A stretch of DNA of 64,000 nt from Prochlorococcus sp. scB245a_519A13 (GCA_000634415.1 JFNH01000118.1:62001-126000), one strand, 5' to 3'. Positions 1 to 7,706 are shown, counted from the stretch's first letter. Made by a program: numbers and translations. The notes: generated from the sequence alone by a model not told the origin.

Positions 1-173
1 TCTTTGAAAATGATAATTGGAGAGATGAATATATAAACTTAATAAGGAAAAGCAAAAATTTACCAATATTTAATAAAAAATCAATATCTTATAAAAATAA
101 GAGAGAATCCATTATTAATAATCTTGCTAATGAATTCGATAAACATTTAAATCTCAAATCATTTTTAAGTTGA
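1..173 (+). CDS. C-terminal end of an unidentified protein (partial)
   Basis: The window opens inside a reading frame that stays open from base 3 to a TGA at 171-173, giving about 56 residues (begins FENDNWRDEY, ends HLNLKSFLS). It is rich in Lys, Asn and charged residues and has no visible membrane segment. Its stop overlaps the TTG start of the ferredoxin-like gene that follows, so the two are probably co-transcribed and translationally coupled. I do not recognise the family from this tail alone. Confidence 0.6.
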   Translation, partial: FENDNWRDEYINLIRKSKNLPIFNKKSISYKNKRESIINNLANEFDKHLNLKSFLS

Positions 174-421
174 AAGAAAGAAACATAAAAATTATATGGT
201 CAAATAATAATGAAACATTTGTTTCTGAAGGAGATGATTGGTTCTCTTCTGCTGAAAAAGCAGGTTTAGAGATACCGACTGGCTGTCTTACAGGAAGTTG
301 TGGAGCCTGTGAAATTGATGTAAATGGTGAAACAGTTAGGGCTTGTATCAGTGAAATTAAAAATAATAAAAAAAGTCTATTAAAAGTTTCTCTTACTACA
401 GATCCTTTTTGGGAGGAATGA
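170..421 (+). CDS. Small 2Fe-2S ferredoxin-like protein
   Basis: This 83-residue protein carries the plant-type 2Fe-2S cluster signature C39-x4-C44-x2-C47 (CLTGSCGAC) and a further Cys at position 59. Such proteins shuttle single electrons between a reductase and an oxygenase, desaturase or similar partner. The fourth Cys lies only 11 residues after C47, whereas photosynthetic ferredoxins have roughly 29, so this is a shortened relative and not petF. The start is TTG at 170, overlapping the stop of the upstream gene, which points to an operon. The partner enzyme is not visible here. Confidence 0.85.
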   Translation: MKERNIKIIWSNNNETFVSEGDDWFSSAEKAGLEIPTGCLTGSCGACEIDVNGETVRACISEIKNNKKSLLKVSLTTDPFWEE

Positions 422-548
422 TTTTTTTGTTTCTTTAACTTGAGTAATTAAAATCCAATTCTAAATTTCTTTTCTTGGGGGAGTTATCCAAAATTATATT
501 TACTCTAATATTAAAACTTTTCCCAGACAGAATCAAAGTTGGAAAGCT

Positions 549-2249
549 TTATTTTGGGGTACCAAAACGCCAAACAAGACTAACATCCAAGGTATTTGCG
601 TCAAGATTCCCTTCTTTAGAAATCACTTTTCCCATGCCAGTTTGAAGGCTGAAGTCGTCATTTAGATTGAACTCTATTCCAATACTAGGTTTGTATATTA
701 AGGCGCTACCGCTATCGACGCCTCCTCCCCCTCCAGCACCTATTAGCATTTCTCCATAAAGCTGCCAATTCTTCCATCTAGGTCCGAGAACGCCTACCCC
801 CCAGTGCCCCTCTGAATAGCCACCCGCTCCTCCTTCATACGCACTTAATCCTTGTCCAGTAAGGTACCACCAATCTCCGGCCATCCAGTCAAGTTTACCT
901 CCCAACAGTTGCATATCGCGTGGGGAGCTATTCTTACGTTGTGCATCAAAATACCATTGGTATGCGGGGCGAAAACGCCATTTATTAATTTGTATAAGGT
1001 CTGTTTCCGTTAAGGGTGCTCCTTTTTGATCCCGAGCATAATTTTGCATTACATATGCCAAATTAAACCCTACATATGGGGTGTCAAAATTGCCATCTGG
1101 GGCGGTGAGATAACCGCCGTCAACAATCATATTTAGATTAGGAAAGAGTTGGTATTCCAAACCTAGATTTGCTCGAGCAACAAATCCCCCGCCCGTTTTC
1201 ACGTCTCCGCCTCCGGCACCGCCAATGGTTAAAGCCGGGAGGATGGCCAGACGATCGTCTTTGGTTAGTGGCAAGCGATAGCCTATCCCTCCTAAAAGTT
1301 CGGCGTACCCGCCTACACCACCTGTCATAGCACCGGCAGTTTCAAAGGTGGCAAACCAGTTTCTATCAAGAAAATAAGAATAATCTACACCGACTATCTC
1401 AATTGAATCATTAAGAGATCTACCGGAGTTTGTTTTGCTGTGGCTGGAAGGATAATAAGCTCGAACACGAGCAGCTAGGTGCGATCGATGGAGGCTCACA
1501 TTGTTTAAGTCGGCTCCGAAGTAATCAGCATCAGTCAGTCCATCAATTTTCCAATTGAGTGACGGTGCGGTGAAAGGAATATCCAGTGAAAGAGCTATTG
1601 CATCGCTAAAAATATCTCCATTTGGGAAGTCTACGTAGGAATAATTTAGCCCCAGCGAGCTCCAGCTAAAGTCGTACTTGAGACCGATATGGGGCCGGAT
1701 CATTAATCCTCCTCCTTGCGCCGCGGCACCGCCACCCCCAGCGCCTACGTAGCCTCCGGCATCGAGAATCCAATTATCAAATAATCGATGTTCCATACCC
1801 AAGGTGTAGCCACCAGTAAAGAACCCCCCACGACGTCCAGTTGCAGCACCGTATAGATTTATACCGCCGTAAAGCCAGGAGTTAAGTCGTTCGTAAGCCC
1901 CTATACTGTACAAACCCATGAACTCGCCAGAATCTGGCATTTTGATTTCTTCAAATGAAAAACGCAACATTCGATTGCGCCAAAGTGAAGACTCAATCTT
2001 GGAGGATTTTGATTTTGACTCTGAAAATTCATCTAATGAAAAACTTTCTTTATTTACATTTTCAAAATAATTTTCATCCCCTTTGTAAGATTTCCAGATA
2101 ATCTTTTTCAACGTTTTAGATTTATTTTCCTCCACCTTTTTCCAATTTAAAGTATTTATCCCAGAAGAATTTTCTTTTATTTTTTCTGCAAAGACTCCAA
2201 GAAAATTTAAGAAATTACTAAATAAAAATATATAAAAAATCAACTTCAT
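549..2249 (-). CDS. Gly-rich triple-repeat putative outer-membrane beta-barrel protein
   Basis: The 566-residue product starts with a signal peptide (about residues 1-21, MKLIFYIFLFSNFLNFLGVFA). A Lys/Ser/Glu-rich linker follows (about 22-100), then alternating aromatic/polar beta strands typical of a barrel, ending in W-R-F near the C-terminus. Three related units of about 110 residues are visible (about 115-223, 287-399, 449-562). Each has a Gly run (GAGGGG, GGAGGG, GAGGGGG) followed by an IGLEY/LGLEY/IGIEF-type strand and a GN/GD-D turn. The barrel part is close to 50% GC in several lines, while the signal and linker are as AT-rich as the neighbours. I infer an outer-membrane protein acquired by transfer and joined to a local export signal. 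I do not recognise a named family. Confidence 0.75.
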   Translation of the reverse strand: MKLIFYIFLFSNFLNFLGVFAEKIKENSSGINTLNWKKVEENKSKTLKKIIWKSYKGDENYFENVNKESFSLDEFSESKSKSSKIESSLWRNRMLRFSFEEIKMPDSGEFMGLYSIGAYERLNSWLYGGINLYGAATGRRGGFFTGGYTLGMEHRLFDNWILDAGGYVGAGGGGAAAQGGGLMIRPHIGLKYDFSWSSLGLNYSYVDFPNGDIFSDAIALSLDIPFTAPSLNWKIDGLTDADYFGADLNNVSLHRSHLAARVRAYYPSSHSKTNSGRSLNDSIEIVGVDYSYFLDRNWFATFETAGAMTGGVGGYAELLGGIGYRLPLTKDDRLAILPALTIGGAGGGDVKTGGGFVARANLGLEYQLFPNLNMIVDGGYLTAPDGNFDTPYVGFNLAYVMQNYARDQKGAPLTETDLIQINKWRFRPAYQWYFDAQRKNSSPRDMQLLGGKLDWMAGDWWYLTGQGLSAYEGGAGGYSEGHWGVGVLGPRWKNWQLYGEMLIGAGGGGGVDSGSALIYKPSIGIEFNLNDDFSLQTGMGKVISKEGNLDANTLDVSLVWRFGTPK

Positions 2250-2430
2250 ATGAAGACTTCACTTATTAACTAGTCTATTTCAAAATACATTAAAATCATA
2301 TAAGTCTCCCTATAATAAATTAATATTTCAAATACTTTTATTTTTCCTCTTAATCTATAAAAAAAATTTTTCTAAAAACAAAAGTGGGGTAATTTTTCTA
2401 TTTATTTCATCCTGCTCAAGTTAAAATTAA

Positions 2431-2979
2431 CTATACATTCCAAATTATTAAATAAAGAAATACATAATAAAAAAATGATCCTATAAATGTATTTACTAAA
2501 ATGAACTTCTTGTTGATTTTTGAAGTGGCGATAAGATAACTTCCTAAAACATGAGGCAAAATTGGGAAAGACCTTATAATTAGTATATAAGAAGACTTAA
2601 AAGTAAGATTTTTAAATAATTTCAGAAAATAATTATTTTCTAGTTTTCTATAAAAGTATATACTTCTTGTAAATTTAAAATTAATTCTTCTCAAAAGGAA
2701 TACTTGAATTACACTTAAAATAGTTAACGCAGGAGAAAAAAATAAAATATAATTAAAACCAAAATGCTTAATAAGCATAAAGTCAAAAATAATTGACAAA
2801 GGCAACCCTAAAAATATAGAAATTAAGTTTAAAAATATCAAATATTTGTATTGAATATTATTTAGTAAGAATTCAAGATCATAGTTATACTTTAATATTA
2901 GTGCTAAAAGATAAATCACTAAATAGGAAAAAAAGACTTTAAAAACTATTGATTTAAAATTATGATCTTTTTTAAACAT
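2431..2979 (-). CDS. VTT/TVP38-like (DedA-superfamily-like) membrane protein
   Basis: This 182-residue protein has four or five hydrophobic segments and few charges outside short loops. The stretch RSFPILPHVLGSYLIATSKI followed by a GSFFYYVFLY helix resembles the conserved re-entrant region of VTT/TVP38/TMEM64 proteins (R-x-x-P-x-x-P, then a Gly before the last helix). Those proteins are linked to lipid scrambling or membrane homeostasis. The match is by motif only and the protein is divergent, so the family call is tentative while the integral-membrane nature is clear. Its ATG lies about 125 bases downstream of the rhomboid stop on the same strand. Confidence 0.55.
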   Translation of the reverse strand: MFKKDHNFKSIVFKVFFSYLVIYLLALILKYNYDLEFLLNNIQYKYLIFLNLISIFLGLPLSIIFDFMLIKHFGFNYILFFSPALTILSVIQVFLLRRINFKFTRSIYFYRKLENNYFLKLFKNLTFKSSYILIIRSFPILPHVLGSYLIATSKINKKFILVNTFIGSFFYYVFLYLIIWNV

Positions 2980-3104
2980 ATAAGTTCAACTATTCAAAAT
3001 AATTATCAAAAAAGTAATCTAAAAAATCACCTTTAATGTAACACTAGTCAAAATATACAGTATTAAAATAATATCTTTTTCTTAATAATATTAATTAAAA
3101 TTAA

Positions 3105-3707
3105 TTAGATTAAGAATAAAAGACATCCTGCAATAAATCCACTTAAATGCCCTAATAAACTTACACTTGGGAAAAAAGAGAAAATAAAACCTATCAGGCA
3201 TATTGTCTTCAACATTTTTTGAACTTCATAATTGGACTTAAGACCAATTTCTTTACCTAAAAAATATTTTTTTCCATAAAAAGAAGTTAATAGTAAGAAT
3301 CCAAATAAAGCATAAATTATTCCGCTAAATCCTAAAGCGGCATAATTCGGAAAGATATTAAAATACGATAAGATCTTTTCGTAAACCCAGATAATTAAAA
3401 AATTTAAAAAAGAACAAATTAAAATAAATTTCAAATAAAAAAATCTTCTTTTAATACCTAGTCTCTTCAAAAAATATCTAGTGATGATTATCCCACCGAG
3501 ATTACTTAATAAATGATTTAAATCTGCATGAGTTATGATTGAAGTGAAAATCCTATGTGGTTGATCACTAATTAATTTTGGTACAAAGTAAAAATATTCT
3601 TTATCAATAACTCCAATTAAATCTGTAAAAATAAAAACTGAAATTAAAAAAAATCCTGTTGCAAGAAACTGCCAGTCATATTTAGATATTGAATTATTAA
3701 TAGCCAT
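3105..3707 (-). CDS. Rhomboid-family intramembrane serine protease
   Basis: The 200-residue polytopic membrane protein has the rhomboid hallmarks: HADLNHLLSNLGG in the second helix region, the catalytic-serine motif GFSGIIYALFG, and a late-helix histidine in LLGHLSGFIAG. The Ser-His dyad is therefore intact and activity is plausible. Rhomboids cleave single-pass membrane substrates within the bilayer; the substrate here is unknown. Length matches the compact six-helix bacterial form. The gene follows a 52-aa ORF on the same strand. Confidence 0.82.
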   Translation of the reverse strand: MAINNSISKYDWQFLATGFFLISVFIFTDLIGVIDKEYFYFVPKLISDQPHRIFTSIITHADLNHLLSNLGGIIITRYFLKRLGIKRRFFYLKFILICSFLNFLIIWVYEKILSYFNIFPNYAALGFSGIIYALFGFLLLTSFYGKKYFLGKEIGLKSNYEVQKMLKTICLIGFIFSFFPSVSLLGHLSGFIAGCLLFLI

Positions 3708-3797
3708 ACTTTCTTTAGTTTTATACTAAAAGAATATCTGCTTACTTAGAAGAAAATAACCTCAAAAGTTTTTTAATGTCTTGAATTTATATTACCT

Positions 3798-3956
3798 TTA
3801 GTAAACTTTGCAATGAGAACTTGTTGGGTGATCTATACACTCTTTCTCCCAATAATCTTGTCTTGGATCTTTTGGCAGTTGATAATTAAAATCATGCATT
3901 CTCCAAATATCTGAAGTCGCATTTTTTAGGGCAGTGAATGGAGTGGTGAGTCTCAT
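3798..3956 (-). CDS. Small hypothetical protein, 52 aa (not in the ORF track)
   Basis: Reading the minus strand from ATG at 3956 gives MRLTTPFTALKNATSDIWRM..., ending HCKVY with TAA at 3798-3800. It contains two Cys (KEC and HCK), four Asp, and a Trp/Tyr-rich middle (DYWEKEC). It is preceded by AGGAGGTTTT-ATG, a nearly perfect Shine-Dalgarno with ideal spacing, which is uncommon in these AT-rich genomes and strongly supports translation. It stands 90 bases upstream of the rhomboid gene on the same strand. Function is unknown; the two Cys could bind metal or form a disulfide. Confidence 0.7.
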   Translation of the reverse strand: MRLTTPFTALKNATSDIWRMHDFNYQLPKDPRQDYWEKECIDHPTSSHCKVY

Positions 3957-4030
3957 AAAACCTCCTATATCTCTACTTCTTAATTATCCTCCTATTCAAT
4001 TGAAATTAATAGAGTATTAATACCCGAGTA

Positions 4031-4177
4031 ATAGTGCTTTGTGGTTGTCGCGACTATCTTTCCCCATTCAGTAGGAGTAGAAATAAATCAGGAGTCAAAA
4101 GCACTTCATCGACTTTGTGGACAACGAGGTGCAGAAGACTCGAAGAGGGCAAATATATGCCCTCTTATTTTATTTTT
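4031..4177 (+). ncRNA. Candidate short structured transcript ending at an intrinsic terminator
   Basis: A strong plus-strand terminator (4143-4177) must serve a plus-strand transcript, yet no convincing gene lies upstream. AGTGCTTT at 4033-4040 can pair with AAAGCACT at 4098-4105, closing a domain of about 57 bases, and GTTGTC/GACAAC offers another pairing. The only ORF here (GTG at 4041, 67 codons) reads straight through the terminator stem and into the tRNA-Ser-like fragment, so it looks non-coding. An sRNA, or a short mRNA remnant, fits better. No known RNA family was recognised and the 5' end is uncertain. Confidence 0.35.
4143..4177 (+). terminator. Rho-independent terminator
   Basis: AAGAGGGCA (4143-4151) pairs perfectly with TGCCCTCTT (4158-4166) around a 6-base AATATA loop, followed by ATTTTATTTTT. 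A nine-pair GC-containing stem with a T-rich tail is a classic intrinsic terminator on the plus strand. The minus-strand side lacks a T tract, so it is probably unidirectional. Confidence 0.8.
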
Positions 4178-4200
4178 GGGATTTCTAGAAACTATTTTTA

Positions 4201-4222
4201 ACGGAGAGGGTGGAATACGAAT
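4201..4222 (-). repeat. Decayed copy of the tRNA-Ser 3' end (possible att remnant)
   Basis: Read on the minus strand, TTCGTATTCCACCCTCTCCGT matches the T-loop and acceptor end of the tRNA-Ser at 5385-5469 (TTCGAATCCCACCCTCTCCGT) at 19 of 21 positions, including all of ACCCTCTCCG. It lies in the same orientation as the tRNA, 1.2 kb beyond its 3' end. There is no tRNA body attached. A duplicated tRNA 3' end at the far side of inserted DNA is the usual footprint of tRNA-targeted integration. Confidence 0.65.
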
Positions 4223-4279
4223 TCAACCTTATAGAACACTGTAGAACAAACCTGAACAGGTTTTTCATATCCTAAATTC

Positions 4280-4305
4280 AATTACCACCAACAAACCCGC
4301 CAACA
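4280..4305. repeat. Left copy of the CCGCCAAC-type direct repeat
   Basis: The 26 bases AATTACCACCAACAAACCCG... match the copy at 5227-5252 at 25 of 26 positions in direct orientation. The unit itself is built of two near-copies of ACC(A/C)(C/G)CCAACA. The two copies enclose the 2OG-Fe(II) oxygenase gene and sit just inside the tRNA-derived repeat pair. Confidence 0.8.
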
Positions 4306-4323
4306 AGAAAATAGTTAACAGAA

Positions 4324-4983
4324 TTATTTGACCTTGGGAAAAGTTCTATTTAATTTAAAATTAAAGGAAAGACTTATCCTTTCTTCATCAGATAAATTAA
4401 TCTCAACTGCGTGAGGTACCCAGGCAGGAAAAACAACTAGCATATTTTCTTTTGGTGAAATTGTATTTATGGGATAATCATACCCTTGCATTTTGTAGCC
4501 TTCTTTGAAATGCCCCATATATTCTGTGGAGATAAAGTCAGCTTCATTAAAATTCCTATAAAAAAGAAATCTCCCTCCTTTCATTTCTTTTGGCACCTTA
4601 ATAAAAAACACACCGGAATACGTTGCGCCTGAATGAGTGTGAGGTGTATTAGAAGAACCTTTCCCACTTATATTTATCCAAAAATTTGTTAGCTGAAGGT
4701 CACCTTGTCTACTGATTTGATGAATTGCATTAACGGCATTAATAATTTGCTTTAATAATTGATTAGTTCCTGGAAGATTATTTAAATTTCTTATATCTTT
4801 TGAATGATATCCCTGAAAACCAGAATTACTTTTAATAACACCATCTTTATCATTTTCTCTTATCAAATAAGCCTCTTTTTGTAATTGCTCAATATTTTCA
4901 TTTAGTTCAGCACTCCAAAACTGAGTTGGGAATAAAAAACCAGGTTTAATTTGAATTTTCATACAAAAAAAGTTATTAATCAT
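4324..4983 (-). CDS. Putative 2OG-Fe(II) oxygenase (TIGR02466/2OG-FeII_Oxy_5 type)
   Basis: The 219-residue protein opens with the PGFLFPTQFWSAEL pattern of this family. It has the iron-binding core: HTHSGATYSGVFFIKVP supplies the first histidines, PAWVPHAVEINLSDEERISLSFNF supplies the distal His, and a nearby Arg is positioned to hold 2-oxoglutarate. Such enzymes hydroxylate or otherwise oxidise an unidentified substrate using Fe(II), O2 and 2-oxoglutarate. The ORF starts at 4983, but the second Met (residue 8, MKIQIKPG) fits family starts better. The gene is the only cargo between the nested direct repeats and is probably a transferred accessory gene. Confidence 0.78.
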   Translation of the reverse strand: MINNFFCMKIQIKPGFLFPTQFWSAELNENIEQLQKEAYLIRENDKDGVIKSNSGFQGYHSKDIRNLNNLPGTNQLLKQIINAVNAIHQISRQGDLQLTNFWINISGKGSSNTPHTHSGATYSGVFFIKVPKEMKGGRFLFYRNFNEADFISTEYMGHFKEGYKMQGYDYPINTISPKENMLVVFPAWVPHAVEINLSDEERISLSFNFKLNRTFPKVK

Positions 4984-5207
4984 TTCATAACTTTAAAATA
5001 AAAAAATTTTTAAAAATTATCCACTTTAAAAGATTACTATCTTCTCTTTTTGAAATGTTCTAAGTACAAATTAGAGTAATAAACTAATAATAAAAAGCAA
5101 TAGTAAAAAAGTATTTAAATAGTTTAAATTATTTTTTAATATTTATTTCTCTCACATCTACCGTCAAAAATTAGAATTAAAAATTTCAGATTTAACTTTA
5201 ATAAGTA

Positions 5208-5254
5208 ACCCGCCAACAGCTTTTTAAATTACCGCCAACAAACCCGCCAACAGC
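5208..5254. repeat. Right cluster of CCGCCAAC-type direct repeats
   Basis: ACCCGCCAACAGC occurs at 5208-5220 and again within 5242-5254, and ACCGCCAACA occurs at 5231-5240. The block 5227-5252 is the direct partner of 4280-4305 (25 of 26 identical). These GC-containing units stand out in an otherwise nearly pure A/T spacer. Confidence 0.8.
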
Positions 5255-5349
5255 AAGTATTCTTTCAGGTTAAATTTAAGAACTAAATTTAAATTTGAAT
5301 AGAGGCGAAATTAATTTATAACTATAAATACAGGGGATTTTTAATAAAT

Positions 5350-5372
5350 TCATCGTCCGTGAAATGGGACGA
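5350..5372. terminator. Hairpin just beyond the tRNA-Ser 3' end
   Basis: ATCGTCC and GGACGAT form a perfect 7-bp stem with a 9-base loop. Read on the minus strand it lies 12 bases after the tRNA and could stop or process the tRNA transcript, but the following tract (GAATTTATT) is only weakly T-rich. It might equally be part of an integration site. Confidence 0.4.
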
Positions 5373-5384
5373 TTTGAAATCGTA

Positions 5385-5469
5385 CGGAGAGGGTGGGATT
5401 CGAACCCACGAATAGTTACCTATTAAACGATTTCGAGTCGTTCGCTTTCGACCACTCAGCCACCTCTCC
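5385..5469 (-). tRNA. tRNA-Ser (anticodon CGA)
   Basis: On the minus strand the 85-base sequence begins GGAGAGGTGGCTGAGTGG, has an anticodon loop CT-CGA-AA closed by AACGA/TCGTT, a long variable arm as in class II tRNAs, the T arm GTGGGTTCGAATCCCAC, and ends CCTCTCC plus discriminator G. The acceptor stem pairs fully. CCA is not encoded. It follows futA on the same strand and its 3' end is partly duplicated at 4201-4222. Confidence 0.95.
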
Positions 5470-5523
5470 CATATTTAAAATATAAATTAAAAAATTTATA
5501 CTAAAAATATATTTAGATTTTTG

Positions 5524-6552
5524 TTAATTCCAACCAGTTTCTTTCATTATTTCTATTGCCTTACTATTGAATTTGCCAATTTCTTTTATAGTCACATTAT
5601 CTGGAGTGAAATCTCCAAATTTACTAACAATTCTATTTTGACTTGATTCCTTTAAAGGGTGCTCATAAGTTTTATTAGCTAAACCTTGACTACCTTCACT
5701 AGAAGCTAAATATTCAAGAAGTTTAATAGCCTCAGTCTTGTTTTCTGCATATTTATATACGCCCCCAGCAGTTATATTTACATGCGCAGGATTGGGTATT
5801 ATTAATTTTATTTTTTCTGCTAAAGAAGCATCTCTTGGGCCTTTAACTCCATCAAGCATCCTTGCGACATAATAATGATTAACGATTCCAATACCGCACG
5901 TTCCCTGCCCTACAGCTCTTATTAATGAAGAATCTCCAGAAAAATAGGGAGTGGAAACATTTGATATCAAACCCTTAAGCCAAATTTTTGTTTGGTCAAC
6001 GCCTTTCTTTGCTATTTGATTAGAAACCAAAGATTGATTATAAGGACTTTTTCTATTTCTTAGACATACTTTTCCTTTAAAAGAAGGATTGGTTAGATCC
6101 TCAAAATTTTTGATTTTTGTAATATCCACAATATCCGGATTTGTGATGATTACCCTTAATCGCCTAGTAAGGCCAAACCATTTATTTCTAGGATCTCTTA
6201 AATTATTGGGAACACTATTTTCTAGAATATTTGAATTAATTTTTTGAAATAAATTTGCCTTTGATGCATTTTCAATTCTTGCTGCATCAACAAGAATTAC
6301 TAAATCAGCCTGAGAATTTTTACGCTCTCTTTTTAAGCGCTCAATTATAGCTTTTCCATCTGTTTCTATATATCTAACTTTGATGCCAGTTTGTTCTTGA
6401 AATTTTTGATAAACCTCTTTATCTGTATTGTAATGTCTACCAGAAAATAACCTAACCTCTTTCTCTGCAGAATTTACAGGTTGATTATTTAGAAGTAGCG
6501 ATAATGTCACTGAAGTAAAAAATAGCTTTTTTAAATAATTCTTTAATTTCAT
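5524..6552 (-). CDS. futA: Iron(III) ABC transporter substrate-binding protein FutA/IdiA
   Basis: The 342-residue protein has a Sec signal peptide (about 1-29, ending NSA). The mature part opens EVRLFSGRHYNTDKEVYQKF, characteristic of the FutA/IdiA/AfuA ferric-binding family. Tyr residues in GRHYNTD and in the IVNHYYVARML segment are the expected iron ligands. It should capture Fe(III) in the periplasm or protect photosystem II under iron stress, as known for cyanobacterial relatives. The permease and ATPase genes are not in the window. The flavodoxin gene 4 kb away is another iron-stress gene, though not adjacent. Confidence 0.9.
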   Translation of the reverse strand: MKLKNYLKKLFFTSVTLSLLLNNQPVNSAEKEVRLFSGRHYNTDKEVYQKFQEQTGIKVRYIETDGKAIIERLKRERKNSQADLVILVDAARIENASKANLFQKINSNILENSVPNNLRDPRNKWFGLTRRLRVIITNPDIVDITKIKNFEDLTNPSFKGKVCLRNRKSPYNQSLVSNQIAKKGVDQTKIWLKGLISNVSTPYFSGDSSLIRAVGQGTCGIGIVNHYYVARMLDGVKGPRDASLAEKIKLIIPNPAHVNITAGGVYKYAENKTEAIKLLEYLASSEGSQGLANKTYEHPLKESSQNRIVSKFGDFTPDNVTIKEIGKFNSKAIEIMKETGWN

Positions 6553-6684
6553 TTATTAAAATTGTTATTTTTGTTACCTTACAACAAAAATTTGGTAGAA
6601 ATAATACAAAAATAAAAAATCACTTTGTCATGTATATTTCTTTACCTTAGGAAATAACATTCTGATACTTTCGAGATATAAATC

Positions 6685-7554
6685 TTACTTTACTAAGGGA
6701 AAGCCCATGCGTTCCCTCTCTAGTATCCATGAAGACGCGACTTCTCTAGCTAACTTTCTGATTTTTTCTATATACTGGGCACGATCAGTTACTGATATTA
6801 CGCCTCTAGCATCAAGCAAATTAAAGCTATGACTACACTTTAAAACATAATCAAGCGCGGGGTAAGTTAGCTTCTTTTCAATTAATGAATTTGCTTCATC
6901 TTGATATATCTCAAATAATTTTCTGAGATTTTCAGGATTTGATTCAGAGAAATTATATGAACATTGACCTTTTTCAAATTCAAGCCAAATATCGCTGTAT
7001 TTCAGATCTTTATTCCAATTTAAGTCCCAGATACTTTCTTTATCCTGCAAAAACATTGCAATTCTCTCTAAACCGTATGTAATTTCAATTGGTATTGGTT
7101 GACAATCAACTCCCCCGCATTGTTGAAAATAAGTGAATTGAGTAACTTCCATTCCGTCTAGCCATACTTCCCAGCCTACGCCCCAAGCTCCAAGAGTTGG
7201 CGACTCCCAATTATCTTCAACAAATCTTATGTCATGATTTTTAGCCTCTATTCCAAGAGATTCCAGAGATTTCAAATATTTTTCTTGGATCCCATCTGGG
7301 GAAGGCTTAATTATTACTTGATATTGAAAATAATGTTGTGCACGATTAGGGTTATCACCAAATCTTCCGTCTGTGGGTCTTCTACATGGCTCAGCATATG
7401 CAACAGACCAAGGTTCGGGTCCAATTGCCCTCAAAAAAGTATGAGGACTCATTGTACCAGCACCCTTTTCAGTATCATATGGCTGCATAATTAAACAACC
7501 CTCTTTGGACCAAAAATTATTTAAATTTTGAATTATATCCTGAAAAAACATCAA
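6685..7554 (-). CDS. glyQ: Glycyl-tRNA synthetase alpha subunit
   Basis: The 289-residue product matches the alpha subunit of the heterotetrameric bacterial enzyme from its start ([20 protein letters not shown]) through [18 protein letters not shown] and the [13 protein letters not shown] class II motif 3. It activates glycine and transfers it to tRNA-Gly together with the beta subunit GlyS, which is not in this window. Length is normal. The second Met (MFFQDI) is an equally plausible start. Confidence 0.95.
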   Translation of the reverse strand: MMFFQDIIQNLNNFWSKEGCLIMQPYDTEKGAGTMSPHTFLRAIGPEPWSVAYAEPCRRPTDGRFGDNPNRAQHYFQYQVIIKPSPDGIQEKYLKSLESLGIEAKNHDIRFVEDNWESPTLGAWGVGWEVWLDGMEVTQFTYFQQCGGVDCQPIPIEITYGLERIAMFLQDKESIWDLNWNKDLKYSDIWLEFEKGQCSYNFSESNPENLRKLFEIYQDEANSLIEKKLTYPALDYVLKCSHSFNLLDARGVISVTDRAQYIEKIRKLAREVASSWILERERMGFPLVK

Positions 7555-7706
7555 ATTTTAAGAAGTTTAGAATTTAGATCAATGCCATTAAACATAATAA
7601 CAAAACTTAAAACAAAAAATATTTTTAACTCTAATTTCTGAGAAGCATTATCTGGTATTTGGATAGCATAAAACTTAATCCAATATAAACATAAATTAGA
7701 AATTAA

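Larger units (their letters stand above)
4984..5384. other. Intergenic stretch of about 400 bases with repeats and a hairpin
   Basis: There is no credible ORF. The first 220 bases are plain AT-rich sequence. Two CCGCCAAC-type repeats follow (5208-5220 and 5227-5254), then about 95 featureless bases. A perfect hairpin comes next (ATCGTCC at 5350-5356 with GGACGAT at 5366-5372) and runs almost into the tRNA-Ser 3' end. Confidence 0.7.

Noticed and set aside
4201-4222. A second functional tRNA-Ser
   Set aside because: Only the T-loop and acceptor 3' half are similar, with two mismatches including the T-loop; there is no D arm, anticodon arm or 5' acceptor strand.
4041-4244. 67-aa ORF (GTG start) as a protein-coding gene
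   Set aside because: It reads through a strong terminator stem and then through the tRNA-Ser-like fragment (giving the GEGGIRI-type peptide that is a known false-ORF signature of antisense tRNA-Ser). No ribosome-binding site or protein-like pattern.
4280-5254. CCGCCAAC repeats as a CRISPR array
   Set aside because: Only a few copies, irregular spacing, adjoining units without spacers, and no cas genes nearby. They behave as flanking direct repeats.
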